NCBI GenBank assembly: GCA_947623455.1
Contig: OX392538.1
Span: forward strand, 33,913,001-33,977,000
From: Mimachlamys varia
Taxonomy: Eukaryota > Mollusca > Bivalvia > Pectinida > Pectinidae
Length of the DNA: 64,000 nucleotides
Reading direction: 5' to 3'
Below the pieces are notes generated by a model. It searched no databases, was not told the origin of the DNA, and worked only from the letters and a program-made list of their open reading frames with translations. Positions 1 to 12,283 of the stretch are shown here, in pieces (the first letter of the stretch is position 1; the number at the start of each line of letters is the position of its first letter). Both the position numbers and the translations under genes were made by a program.

Positions 1-2480
1 AAAAGCATCCTGCAAACTCCTCAGAATTGTATATGATAGAACTGTATGTGTTAATTGTATTGATTGTATAAGAATTGTATATCTAAGTACTGTAAAGTGC
101 TTTAGAGTGGCTGATGTTAGCTAAATAGGGCGCTATATCAGATATTGTATATTATTATTATTACATCAGGGCTTCAATATATTATAGTTTTATGAAATGT
201 AATGATTGTCCCATTCAACTTTTGTAATGTTTGGACATTTTTAAGTTAAGGAATTTCCTTAAGTTATTAGGAACGTTTATGTAACCGACTGGGACTGATT
301 AATTGGTCTACATGCATTTATTAATTGCCACCACAAAATTAAAGGGAGGTAATTATTTAATTGCCATCTGATAGTGAGACAGGGATATTTAGGTTTCCAA
401 CCTTTAAACCATTAGATTATATACATAAGGGTTAGGAAAAAATTCTGACTTTTAAGTTATATAAAGAAATTATTCATAAAGTCCTTCTCTGGTTATACCA
501 GAGTTTTGTCATGTTTACTTGTTGTATTATATGACTTTTAAACCATATAAGTTTAAATCTACAAAATTTAGAACACAGAATTTCATTGTGAATTCCTAAT
601 CTCTGGTTTATCAAAGTTTTGTCATGTTGATTTGTTATCAAATGGGGTCATCATTTTGTTTTTAAGAATTTGTCGCGTTATCAGTTTATCAGATAGGGGT
701 CATCATTTTGTTTATCAGATGGAGTCATTGTTTATGATGATATGTCCTAGTATTAAATGTTTGTACACTTTCGTATTTTAGATTGGTTATCAGTAAGTAT
801 ATATATACATGTGTGCTGATGTACATTCGTCATTTTTACAAGTTCTGTAAATCAAGTTTCTTTCACAATTTCCACATCACAAAAAGTTTGGTGCGATTAA
901 CTTCGCAAAACATGTTATTCAGTAAAACCCCACTTACTCGAACCCAGCTTACTCGAATACCCCTCATTTGTCGAACAGTTCGTTTGGTACTGTCTGATTT
1001 TGTATATTCAACTATCCTCGAATTATTCCAATACCATATGCATGGAATCCTCGAACTATTGATCAGGTCCCAACGGGTTTCGAATAAGTGTAGTTTTACT
1101 GTTTATGAATTGAGCCAGTACACTGTCTTATAAAGTAAGTTGTAATTTTTAGCGATTTTTAAACTTTCACAAAGTTTTGATTGCAAAGTTTTTGAAATTA
1201 TATAATATCTCGCGAAAGAAACTTGGTTTAAGGTACTTCTATCAACTATTACATTTCCGCAGGAAGAATTTCTGTAACATGATGGATAACAGTTTTCCTT
1301 TACAAATGATTTTCTCTAACGGTTTGAAGTGGATTTGGAATTTGTTTTAATATTACCATTATGTAAATTACCCGGTAGGTATGATACAAAACATATGATG
1401 TTTTAACCCATTCTTCCCCTATGTATCATTTAATATATATTTGAACCTTTCAAAATCTATGACCCGATTGACCAGGATAGGTCAGTTTAGATGTATATAT
1501 ACGGTTAAATGAATGAAGGAGACTACAAAAATCGTTCACCCCCTTATGACTGGGACAGAGGGATTCGTTATACCCGTTAACTCTCCCTCATTACAAGAGA
1601 GTTTCCCTCATCCAAGTCCAAACTCACACAAACTCAAAATCCACATCCTTTGGTCAAATGATCTCCTTAGAGTTAATGCAGGATATGTGTAATGACCATA
1701 ACAAGTGTGTCTGGATCAAATGAATACTTTTTGAAGTTATTTTGATACATAAAAAGGAAAAGACAACATAACCAATGCAGTTTCAGTCGCATTTCATGCA
1801 CTTTCTCCCTCGTTGGAAATATGGAATGAGAGGGATCTCCCTCAATGGAGGTTTCAGAGGTTAACACCCATGAGGGATCTCAACCCAAGGGGTAAGATTC
1901 TTAATTAAGCTGCTAAACAGGCGGCTTGCCGAGTCATAACAAATCTTAAATACTCTGTTTACCCTCTTTTATGTCTAATGTTGATGGTACATTGGTTACT
2001 CACTGGCTAACACCTTTCATTTGAAGAACACAGTGGAGCACCATGCACTCCACAAGTCGGTCAATTTTGCCATTATGCTGCTAAATGATTGTTTTGATGT
2101 TTAATGTCAAACCTTGTTTTCTTGAACTCGGCTTATTCAAACACCAGGTTTAATTCAAAGTATTTCGTCAGTTCTTGCCAAACTTCAATACATACACTCA
2201 AACTGGCTTATTACCAATATACAAATGTACTGTGTTAACTGATGTTTTTCCACGGTCCCGCAGATTTCAAGATAACGAGATCCAACTGGACATCAAAAGA
2301 TCATACCAGTCTTGTTTGGCCAACCCTGATCCGATATGATCATGATGTTGCCAACTGGGCTTTTAATTTTGTCCTGATCATATCAGAGACATAGAGAAAA
2401 AGTGATAAAACCCCATAGAGTTTTGAGGACAGTATATATACCCTGGTAGTCCAGTGAAAAAGAAATTAAGAGTATGGTGT
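1..2480. other. No gene seen
   Basis: AT-rich. A TACTCGAA-rich patch at 930-1040 resembles a decayed transposon end. Around 1540-1890, CCCTCAT and GAGGGA blocks form a poor inverted repeat. No exon supported. Confidence 0.5.
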
Positions 2481-2481
2481 G

Positions 2482-2550
2482 CTTCCACTGGGGGTGAACC
2501 CTTTACCTCCAGGTTCCTAGAAGGACACTCCACCACTGAGCTAAAGGGAA
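2482..2550 (-). mobile_element. tRNA-like SINE head or tRNA pseudogene
   Basis: The minus strand carries a perfect box A (TAGCTCAGTGG) and a box B (GGTTCACCCCC) at tRNA spacing, with a possible anticodon loop CTAGGAA. Anticodon and T stems pair poorly and the 3' acceptor arm does not match, so I do not call a working tRNA. Confidence 0.5.
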
Positions 2551-3182
2551 ATTCCATCTAGCTTGCAGCTAGAAGGCGACCTTAAGTCTATGTAAAATTT
2601 AAATCTAACTCCACTGTTACCACAGGGAGGGCCACAGACACTATTTGCATGATTGCAGTGATCAATCTACGTGCGAGTCCCGAGTCCAGTACTCATAAAA
2701 TTATGAAAGGACTCATAGAAATTCTGCAAATACTTTAATTTAACATTGTGGGACCCATAGTTTTTGGCAATATTTACAAAAAGGACCCATGAAAATAAAT
2801 TGTACATTGATCGCTGTATTTGTAACAGTTTTTTTTTTGTCATTCACATTACATTAATTTGCCTATGATGTCGTTTGCTAATATTCACTTTAATAATTAA
2901 TTAATTAATTTACCAACATGTATGTAAAAGTAATTATAAATATAAGCTCTGGGTAGAAAATGTCCATGTTTATAGTAAACAACTTTTTGTTTCCAGTATT
3001 TTTTGCAAATAAGTAGTTTTTTCCTGCTCCGGATTGTATCATGGTTTAAATAATCTATTTGTTTTAATATCAAAATATATTTCTGTAACAAAAGCTACCG
3101 AATTTCCTTAATTCTAGCACTGTTTTCATCTATTATTTGTGTACAGTGTGGCCCAGGTGTATCTTATACTTCCACCTCTACC

Positions 3183-3742
3183 CATCGTCGGAAACACACA
3201 GTACACTTCTACCGTAGGCTGGTACACTTCTACCGTGGGCTAAAATAGATGGAAACACTGGTTTTCGTTCTTAAATAGTAGCCAATCATATCGATTCTTT
3301 CATCCAGCCGGAGTATCCTGTTTAATTTGTAGCACCACCTGTCAACAAAACCTGTCGATTGTGTTATAATTGTGTCGACATTGGTGTCATGCCTACATAA
3401 ATATAGTCATGGTCAAGGTAAAATGATCTACCAGAGTGTCACGAGAAACAACCATTCTGATTGGTCAAACTCTCCAAATAAACTTCTATTCCAATCTGCA
3501 ACGTTAGCCACTATGCCCACAACTAGTAAATTTGGTTTGGACCAGTGGAAATTCCTGGAAATTAATTTGAATTTCAATATATTTGTTATAATAAACACTG
3601 CATTTTGCTTGTTTGGACTAGTGCTTGAAAATGTTAATGTCACAGATTGCTATTCGGGGAATTTAAATGGAGATTCATATCTATTCTAACCCACGGTATG
3701 CAAACGTCAGAGAAGTGTAATGTGGGGGTTTCCAACGATGAT
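3183..3742. mobile_element. Inverted-repeat element, hAT-like (560 bp)
   Basis: Ends ATCGTCGGAAACACACAGTA and, inverted, TTTCCAACGAT preceded by GAGAAGTGTAATG. CTCTACC lies on both sides (3176-3182, 3743-3749); over 8 bp the match is 7/8. Short frames inside, on both strands, look non-coding. Related to 48889-48968. Confidence 0.6.
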
Positions 3743-4885
3743 CTCTACCAGATAATTACCAGGTTATGGTCATGTTTGGTAGGTTGTGGCAAGAAATGAA
3801 GCGAACAGAATTAATAAATGTGAAAGGAGATTACTGATTTGAAAGAAAATAGAGAGTCTGCTGATGAAATTATAGGTGGTAGGGTATTTCAAACATTGAT
3901 AGTCAGGGGAATTTAGAAGAATTCTTTCCTCGTGGACTTTCTGCAAAGAAGTTTGAAAGTATCTTAATAGATGTAAAAGAAATTTAGGTTTGTAAGAAAA
4001 AGACCAAGCGAAACACCATTTTGCATCTGTAATTATCGTGTCAACCAAATTTATTAACGCCTGGTAAGTGATTAAGTACACAAATGAAATATTTACTGAG
4101 TACTAAATTACCAAAAACATGAATTTCCATATGGTTGGGTTAAAATGTTGTGACGATTTCTGACCCAGTTGTTGTTTTGGTTATGTAGCATAAATGATAC
4201 TTACAAAAAGAAATATTTAATACATTGATTCATTATAGTTCTTGATAAATGTTCGTTAAGTTTGTTACACAGCTTTATATTTGGCAAAACACAACAAAAT
4301 CAACACAGGATTAAATTATACATGTAGATTTCATTTGATTCATTCACCCTTGAAATTTGTGTTTAAATTTGTTTTCAGAGGTGCATTAGTTTTGTTGGGG
4401 TTTTTTTTTCATCATATTTTTAAAGGAAACTGAACAATTTATTAATAAGTTCTTTAAAACTACATTCGAACCTCGTAATCTCGAAGTTGACGGGAGCATA
4501 GGAAAAATTTGAGCTATTTGAGTATTTAATTGACATGAGTTTTTAAATGTCTAAGTGTCAATGCAAGCATTTAGGGTCTTTAAGTTATATGAGTTCAAGA
4601 TAAATAGATTTAACTGTATCAATGTAGAGACTTTTTAATCAGGTTTGGATTTATACTTCAAACTTTAAGGAAGTTTTTGATGGACTTGAGGTACATGTAC
4701 AATGTAACATGTGTGAAGGTCTGTTGTGGTATTAAAAGGGTACGGTATGAAAAGATTTTATTTTGTGAAAAGATTTCCTTTTTAAATGCATCGAAAAGGC
4801 AAGATTTTTGATAAGAACATGATCAATGTCATTTTTAAAAGGACTTAAAGGTAACTATGTAATTTTTATAAGGTATATGTATGTA

Positions 4886-4976
4886 TCTTATTCACCCCTT
4901 GAATTTCAAAATGAACTATTCCATCATTTGAATTGGAAGAGTTCAAATGAGTTTCCAAGGGATAACTGAGTAAAGT
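4886..4976. mobile_element. ~90-bp hairpin MITE (TTCACCCC family), copy 1
   Basis: Inverted ends of the CTCATTCACCCCTGAA type; the middle is GAACTCTTCCAATTCAAAGG-like (here in reverse orientation). Degenerate. Confidence 0.55.
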
Positions 4977-5200
4977 GTTGTAGCTATTCAGACTCAAGTT
5001 ATTTAAGAAGCCGGAAGTCAATGAGAAAATTTGTCAATATGATAATGATCGTTTTGAATAATATTTATTTAATGCTTGTGAGGTACTTTAAATATGAAAA
5101 TAAAAATTTCAAAGGTAATGTGGTATATATATTTTGAATACAAAAAGTCTGAGAATCGAAGGTAAGTTAATTTCTTTAAGAATCAATAACAATTAATACC

Positions 5201-5595
5201 TTAAAGGCCCAATATACGTAACTTCAGGAAATTTTTCATGATTCTGGAATATTATGACAAGATATCCAGTTGATAACTATGCAATAATAAGACTTAAACG
5301 AAGTAAACCTGAGCGGTAACTTACAAGAAACTCTTAACAGAAAAATCCAAAAAATTCAAAGTGATTCAGGTGGGGCCCACTTCAACATTACAAACCGAAG
5401 TTAGAAGACGGTTCGAAATGGACGTGTGTTTACAAATACCGAGTTTCAACTGCTTCTGTACCGGTAACCGCGCAAAAATTTATCTTGAATATTGCTGATA
5501 TTATGTAATCTTAACTAAATCTATAAATATAACAAGTTATTAGGCTTGACTTTCGCTTCAAGTTTTACCAAAAGTTACGTATATTGGGCCTTTAA
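5201..5595 (+). mobile_element. TTAA-flanked MITE, copy 1
   Basis: 395 bp from TTAA to TTAA. Inverted ends AGGCCCAATATACGTAACTT. Same family at 12284, 29311, 33832 and 50825. TTAA duplication suggests mobilisation by a piggyBac-type transposase. No coding frame. Confidence 0.88.
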
Positions 5596-6088
5596 ATGGA
5601 AGCAATGTGTTTGGAGGGAAAGATGTTTTTGATGAGTTTCAATTTACAATGATGCTGTTGATCAATAAGGACAGGAATTTGAAGGAAACCATTATTTGTA
5701 ACACATGGGTAGTTTTGAGACTTTAATGTTTTAATTTGAACTTTTAAAATCAAATTTGTCCATTGTTGAAAGAACTGCTTGATGTTTTAGTACATTTTTC
5801 AATTACCAAAGTTAATGGTGTGTTAAAATTTTATTTAGATATGGATAAAAGAACAATATGTTCTTGCTGTTTAAAAATACACAATAATATATGCACACTT
5901 ATTACCAGTAAGGAATATTTAAAACCTTCCCCAAAATCATGATACTTCATAATTATGTTTTGTTTAGATCTCTGATACACAATCTCCTATTCGTTTGGTT
6001 TCTACACTGAGTAAATAACTTCAAGAGTACCATATTTGAAATAATAAGCGTGATAGGTACAGTTAAAAGACATAACTGTACATAAAGT

Positions 6089-6655
6089 CCCATTAATTTT
6101 GGTAAGTCCGATTAGATTTGGTAAGTCCCTTTAACTTTGGTAAGTCGGATTAGATTTGGTAAGTCCCTTTAACTTTGGTAAGTCTCATTAACTTTGGTAA
6201 GTCTCATTAACTTTGGTAAGTCCCATTAACTTTCGTAAGTCCCATTAGATTTGGTAAGTCCCATTAACTTTCGTAAGTCCCATTAACTTTGGTAAGTCGG
6301 ATTAGATTTGGTAAGTCCCATTTACTTTGGTAAGTCCCATTAACTTTGGTATGTCCCATTAGATTTGGTAAGTCCCATTAACTTTGGTAAGTCCCATTAA
6401 CTTTTGTCAGTCCCATTAGATTTGGTAAGTCCCATTAACTTTGGTTAGTCCCATTAGATTTGGTAAGTCCCATTAACTTTGGTATGTCCCATTTGATTTG
6501 GTAAGTCCCATTAACTTTGGTAAGTCCCATTAACTTTTGTCAGTCCCATTAGATTTGGTAAGTCCCATTTACTTTGGTAAGTCTCATTAACTTTGGTAAG
6601 TCCCATTGATTTTGGTAAGTCCCATTAATTTTGGTAAGTCTCATTAGTTTTGAGA
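6089..6655 (+). repeat. 19-bp minisatellite, 29 units
   Basis: Unit CCCATTAACTTTGGTAAGT, with 29 full units and a partial one. Variants alternate between AACTTTGG and GATTTGG. Most units contain GGTAAGT, a strong 5' splice-site sequence on the SWEET strand. Confidence 0.95.
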
Positions 6656-6842
6656 TTTTTTCTCTCGAACTCTGTATTATATTTTTTTTCGATCTCAGTC
6701 TACGTTGACATGCATAGAGTTCTGTCTAACTGATTTTCAATAATAAATTTCTCTTCAATAAAAAGTACATATAACTTGTCTAAACTGGCCCTTGTCTAAT
6801 CTGAAACCCTGTCTATTTCGACTTTATTGGTACCAGCATTTC

Positions 6843-7018
6843 GGGCCGCGGTGGCCGAGTGGTTAAGGTGTTCCGACATTCTACCACTAGCCCTCCTGAC
6901 CTCTAGGTTGCGAGTTCGAATCACACGCGAGGCAGTTGCCAGGTACTGACCATAGGTCCTTAAATGATCCTGGCTGTTGATAGGACGTAAAACAAAAATA
7001 AACCAAACCAAACCAAAC
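6843..7018 (+). mobile_element. tRNA-derived SINE, full length, 10-bp TSD
   Basis: Starts with a class II tRNA-like head: box A GTGGCCGAGTGG, box B GAGTTCGAATC, as in tRNA-Ser or Leu. A body containing GGTCCTTAAATGATCCTGGC and TAGGACGTAAAAC follows, and it ends in (AAACC)n. It is flanked by CCAGCATTTC at 6833-6842 and 7019-7028. The same 3' tail appears at 10595, 27430, 47640, 54650 and 60478, suggesting one LINE partner. Confidence 0.88.
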
Positions 7019-7028
7019 CCAGCATTTC

Positions 7029-8154
7029 CCTCTTTACTTATACCTCTACAAATCAGACAGTCCTGTGTAAACTGTGAAAAGTTTTGGTCCCAGTGACTTC
7101 TGTTTATATACAGTGTACTTACAAAATGTATGTAAAAAATAACCTAGAATAACTTTGTCTTCATTCATTAATATTTTTGGTGCAGTTTGGTGGGAATTTT
7201 ATAAACTATATAACATCCAAGAAACTATAAGATATATTAAGTTATCCTGAATTTTGAAAATACTAACATGTCTATTCTGCAATAAGCCCAGGGGCCAATG
7301 CATAAACCCCTATTCAAAGTAGGAGGTGGGCTTATTGCAGGATCATGAAATAGCTGTTTTTGACATGAGTGGGCTTATTACCAGACATGGGCTTATTGGC
7401 ATATTAATACGATACTGCTGTGCCGTTTAAGTGAAGCGACACTTAATACATGTATGGTACAAATGTTTATTGCTTGTTTTCATAACATTAGGTCTAGTGC
7501 AGAAGCGAGAAATTGTCCATTAATTATAAGTGATTGTCAAAATACACTGATAATTTTTCAATGCAAATAAAAATAGTGTGATTCCATGACCATGAGTGCT
7601 GTTATCAAATTGCAAATGACTTTGCACTTTTGATGGAAAAAAGATACAATTAGACAATGGTGCAGTGGCTTACAGTTTATTTACAATATTTGAAATTTTG
7701 AAGTTCAATCAAGGGAATTTCTGCCATTTGTACCAGAAAGAAAAAGGGATGACAGATATTAAAGACCCCACAAGCAAATTAAAAAAAAATCATCATCTGC
7801 CCTGGGTGAAAGTCAACGAGAATGAAAATGTTTTATTTCTTTCTCAAGTACAAGAGAATTGAAAGGGGAAAACATGTTAATTGGGTTTAAACCATGTTTG
7901 TTTTCAGCATTTTATAACTTCATAACAAGTGTCACAATATTATTATCTTGGAATATACATTGTATAGGAGGAAAGAAACCAACTCCTTGGATCTTTGTGG
8001 TGTTGCATCAGATTCGTCATCTAGGTGTGGATATGCCTTCGAGTGTGCTGGAAGATTTTATAAAACTAAGATGTATTGACATGAAGTCGTTATTTTTAAT
8101 TTTATATACTTTGGTTGATAGATGAGTTATTCCCCTTTGTGTTTTGTGTTACAG
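7029..8154. other. Intron or upstream of SWEET; no exon seen
   Basis: A decayed AATAAGCCCA-type repeat lies at 7280-7400; a related copy is at 9640-9750. The open frames at 7665-8125 have no SWEET helix-1 features and do not join the exon at 8155. Confidence 0.5.
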
Positions 8155-11100
8155 AGCCTGCCTGTGGGCCAAGTATGGCATCATTCAAAACATTACACAA
8201 GTTCTCGTCGTCAACTCATTTGCGTCACTTCTCCAGTTCTTTTATCTCGTTATATTCTACACGTTTACCGTAAGAAAGGTAAGATATTGCTGTTTGACAT
8301 TCCTGAAATTCAGAGTTTGTTGAATTGACATTCCTGAAATTTAGAGTTTGTTGTTTTCCTTATTAAACCATCATTTTATGAAAAATGACTGTTGTGCTAT
8401 CCTAGATTGTGAAGTTTTTCCCGTTTTGAGTTCCACTTTGTGAAAATTATATTGTTTCTGTGAGCTTTCATTTTAGTTCACAACCATTTGATGAACTTTG
8501 ACCCATCTTTTTTGCAATCGAGTTTGTGGTTGCTATTCACAACCATTTTATGAACTTTGACCCGTCTGATTTGCAGTTCAATTTGTGTTTTTTCACAACC
8601 ATTTGATGAACTTTGACCTGTCTTTTTTGCAGTCCAGTTTGTGGTTGCTATTCACAACCATTTGATGAACTTTGACCTGTCTGATTTGCAGTTCAATTTG
8701 TGGTTTCTCACAACCATTTGATGAACTTTAAACTGTCTTTTTTGCAGTCCAGTTTGTGGTTGCTTAGTAATTCATGACCATTTGTTGAACTTTGACCTGT
8801 CTGTTTTTCAGTCCCAGTTTGTGAAGTTGTTTTTTGTGAGTAGCGTGCTCCTATTCCTACCGCTCATTTACGTCAAGTATTACCAGAAGGACGAGGCGCT
8901 GGCCACCGCTCACTTCGGGTCGTTCTGCGTCCTCATGTCGATCATATCATACGGGGCGCCCCTAGCATCACTGGTAAGATGGTCATAATATTATTAAAAT
9001 TAAACTCCATCCAGAAAACATGAAGTAAAATTGATCAATTATAGAAAGTTTCTTGTGACACAACAAGTTAATGATTTGATGTGAAATTTCATTGACTATT
9101 CTCCATTGATTTACTGATAGTGACAAAATACATACATTCCTCTTTATATCATGTTGCATTTATCAGACAAAAACATGATATTAACAGGGTTGTGAAATTA
9201 GGAGAAACATGTGTTTCCACCAAATCTATAGTGCATTTCCAATCTCCATAACTAAGAGTAAGCTATTCAATGTACATAATTATGAAGATGTTTTCAATCT
9301 ATAGATAACATTATTTTATTAAAAGTCTTTTTCCTTTTGTGATTTTTTATTTCCTATGCAATATGTTGTACAAGTTTGTATCTGAAATTAATGGAAATGA
9401 CATCATTTTCTGGATATATACGATGATACATGTAATTTAATCATCAAAACATCACATAGAAACATTAATTTGTTGTGTAATAAGAACATTCAAATATGAT
9501 GTATTCGTTCTTTCCAACTTGAAGAAAATGTAAAGAAAAAAATTGGTAAGCTCTAAGACATTATAGTCATCAACACATTGAATGGAAACATGTATCTGTA
9601 GTATTTGTTATGCAATGTTATCATGTACCGTATTTCTCCAGCAATAAGCCCATGCTCGGAAATAAGCCCACCCCACTCTTTGACTTCCCCCTATAAACAT
9701 TGGAGGGATGTCTGGTAATAAGCCCACCCCACGCTTTTGACTTAAATAATGCACTGGCCCCCATTTTTTGTGCATGGTATTTTGCATTATGGCGTAGTGT
9801 GTGGAAATACCATTCAGTTTTAGTGTGCCACAATTAAAGCAATTGCATCCAGTTATGTCCTCTCACTATATTTCCTCACCCCAGGGTTTTTGTTATTGAT
9901 CCATATAAAACAACAGATGTTTTTCAAATGTTCATGCACCTATAAAATTTCATAATCACTTCACATGAGCAACCAAATTGTAGATTTTAAAACTTGATAA
10001 CAATAAACAGTAAGACAGTGGTAATGATGATAAAACAATAATGATAAATAATAAATCTAGCAACTTATAGTTTGTTGACAATGAGTTTGGTTTGTACAAG
10101 GGGAGACAACTCAAAAGACTATGGTTGTAATAAAAACAAAAGGGGGACTTGAAAATTCCGAACAGTAGTCCCATGAAAAAAACAGCCATTGGTCTAAATA
10201 TTGACAGCTATGTTTAGGTCACATCAAAATCACAGAAATTTTTACAAAGCAAAATTCAAATATGAAGCAAGAATTAAAAACAGCCGTTTGTCTATTTAAA
10301 TATTAACTCATTCATCCTTAAAGACACATTTGAACTCTTCCCAATTCATACATTGGAGTAGTTCATTATGAAACTTCAAGGGTGGATAAATTGACAGTTA
10401 TGTTTTAGGTCACATGTGTTACTATTAACCAATCACAAAACTTGTTTTATGTCACATGTGCTACTATTTACCAATCACAGAACTTGTTTTAGGTCACATT
10501 TGCTACTACTAACCTATCACAAATCTTGTTTTAGGTCACATGTGCTATTATTTACCAATCACAGAACTTGTTTTAGGTCACATGTGCTACTATTAGGTAG
10601 GTTGGTGGGTTTTTTCGGGGTACTCAGGCTTTCCTCCAAAACCTGGCACGTCCTTAAATGACCCTGCATGGCTGTAAATACATGTAGGACGTAAAGTAAA
10701 ATAAAACAAAACAAACCAAAGCTACTATTTACCAATCACAAAACTTTTTAACAAAGCAAAAACATCAAATTTTGAGTTTACAACTTTGAAAGTAATTTAT
10801 TTTAATTTTTATTATTCTGAAAATAAGTTTTTGAAAGAGAATTTTACAGAATATGTTGATAGATAGGGGGTAAATATGTCATTTTATTGTTGTAATAATT
10901 ATATGACCTTGGTTTAATGTATTGAAGCGAGTTTCACACCATGCTTATTAGTTTTATTGTTTCCTGTTTTCAGAAAGATGTGGTGAGATCAAAAAGTACA
11001 GAATGTATGTCATTTCCTTTAGTGTTCGCTAACTTCGTCGTGGCGATAGAATGGTTCGTGTATGGGATCACCATCAAGGATATAAATGTACAGGTATGTA

Positions 11101-11720
11101 GCGTCAGTAATACAACTGTAAATTAGTACCATGTACCATGTGTTTTGATAGTAGAAATGATGCATTCTGGAATTCGCAAAAAAATAATAATAAAAAAATA
11201 ATAATTGTGCAATTTATTCTCAGAATATTGGTACATGTGCAAATTATCCTTTCAAAATATTCCTGAAAATCTTTAAACAGTTTGTGACAAATTATCTTGA
11301 CCCAAAACTTGGCTCTTTAATGGGTTGTGCTGTCTGTTTTTGGGGGTTATCAAGGGGTCTCCAGTGTAGAAAAAAATCTTAAGTTTATATTTGTAAAAAG
11401 CCAACTGGGTTTGAACTATGCGTTATAATGACAAGTATTTTTGTAATACTGTAATAGAAATTGATTTCACAAGACGATAACAGTAAAGATTATTCAGTTT
11501 CTTAATTTTGTAAACTTTCAAAAGGGGGGAAATTCGACCTTATATTATTATAATAATACACATATCTGAATCTCAACACATTACTCACTGCAGTAACGGT
11601 TTCACTTTTCTTTCTTTTCAGTGTTCCAATTTCCTTGGGGCAGTTTTATGTTTTATACAACTAGGACTTTTTATCAAGTATCCTTCCAAACCGAAACAGT
11701 CTTCAACCAGTATTTTGTGA
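8155..11720 (+). CDS. SLC50A1: SWEET/SLC50A1-like sugar transporter, 3' four coding exons (5' partial)
   Basis: Seen: four exons with AG/GT borders join in one frame: 8155-8278, 8812-8973, 10974-11093 and 11622-11720 (TGA at 11718). They give about 167 residues. The first exon reads ACLWAKYGIIQN then VLVVNSFASLLQFLYL; the second ends SIISYGAPLASL; the third reads KDVVRSKSTECMSFPL and later EWFVYGITIKD; the last starts CSNFLGAVLCF and carries IKYPSKPK. These match the SWEET layout: the second triple-helix bundle with its (S/A)PL-to-KS signature, the W-YG helix, then the NFLG helix. Known: SWEETs are ~220-residue, seven-helix uniporters for mono- and disaccharides in plasma or Golgi membranes. 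About 50 N-terminal residues (helix 1 and part of helix 2) are missing; the first exon begins with the last base of a split codon. The second exon could instead start at 8818 in the same frame. Identity is firm; substrate is not known. Confidence 0.9.
8479..8820 (+). repeat. ~58-bp tandem array running into a SWEET exon
   Basis: Units start at 8479, 8538, 8594, 8653, 8709 and 8773. Each has CACAACCATTTGATGAACTT, then a T-rich tract, CAG or CAA, and ~11 nt like the exon start (TCCAGTTTGTG). The last unit is the real acceptor (AG 8810-8811) and exon start. Confidence 0.9.
10302..10396. mobile_element. ~90-bp hairpin MITE, copy 2
   Basis: AACTCATTCATCCTTAAAGA...CTTCAAGGGTGGATAAAT. Located in the SWEET intron. 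Confidence 0.6.
10409..10746 (+). repeat. 42-bp tandem array, split by a SINE
   Basis: Unit around AGGTCACATGTGCTACTATT, ACCAATCACA and AACTTGTTTT, about five units, with the last one continuing after the SINE at 10721. In the SWEET intron, ~230 bp before the acceptor at 10973. Confidence 0.85.
10595..10720 (+). mobile_element. SINE, 5'-truncated, inserted in a 42-bp tandem array
   Basis: Carries the common tail (GTCCTTAAATGACCCTG, TAGGACGTAAA, A-rich end) without a tRNA head. It splits a tandem repeat unit and is flanked by GCTACTATT at 10586-10594 and 10721-10729. Confidence 0.85.
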
Positions 11721-11743
11721 TCCTAGCTATTTTGGACAAATTT

Positions 11744-11830
11744 ACTCAATCACCCCTGAAGACAAGTTTTGACCCTTTAAATTCAAAGGTTGGAACAGTC
11801 CATTATGAAATTTCAGGGGTGAATCAACAA
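11744..11830. mobile_element. ~90-bp hairpin MITE, copy 3, in SWEET 3' UTR region
   Basis: ACTCAATCACCCCTGAAGAC...TTTCAGGGGTGAATCAAC, beginning ~25 bp after the SWEET stop codon. It is therefore probably transcribed as part of the 3' UTR. Confidence 0.65.
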
Positions 11831-12283
11831 ATGCCTTCTTCAAGCTCATCACCTATAGGTGCCAGGTCAACAGGTAAAACATCGGAGTTGTCTCCCTTCC
11901 ATGGATGCACAGTACGCAAATTTACATATATATGTGTATACTTGCCACATCTGAAATTTTATTTGCTTTATTTTGAAATGCATTGAAATGGGAATTACTT
12001 ATTTATACATGAAAACTTTCATTATGTGCTTGCATGCTCTTGCCATTGGTGTGAAATTCAAGCTTGTACGCTTAATCATCAAATTCAAACTTAGCCGATC
12101 GCGTGAACAGATTTTACACCTTTGGTCCAATACAGGATTAAAGTTTATGCCTCATATTATCTCTGTGGTTTAATTTATGATCAAGGTAATTGGTTGTAAT
12201 GTTAAAAATCCGACATGTTTTCGTTTCATATTGATTCATGGTCATGATCTTATCAAAAAATATTAGAAATTAACCCAATTTGT

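Noticed and set aside
783..1133. 116-codon open frame
   Set aside because: Composition follows AT-rich repeat sequence (TACTCGAA blocks); no domain or splice context.
2482..2550. Functional tRNA gene
   Set aside because: Box A and box B are good, but the anticodon, T and acceptor stems do not pair.
3372..3689. 105-codon open frame
   Set aside because: Lies inside an inverted-repeat element, overlaps a frame on the other strand, and resembles no family.
7859..8125. Possible upstream SWEET exon
   Set aside because: No helix-1 or PFL-type motif and no fit to the split codon at 8155.
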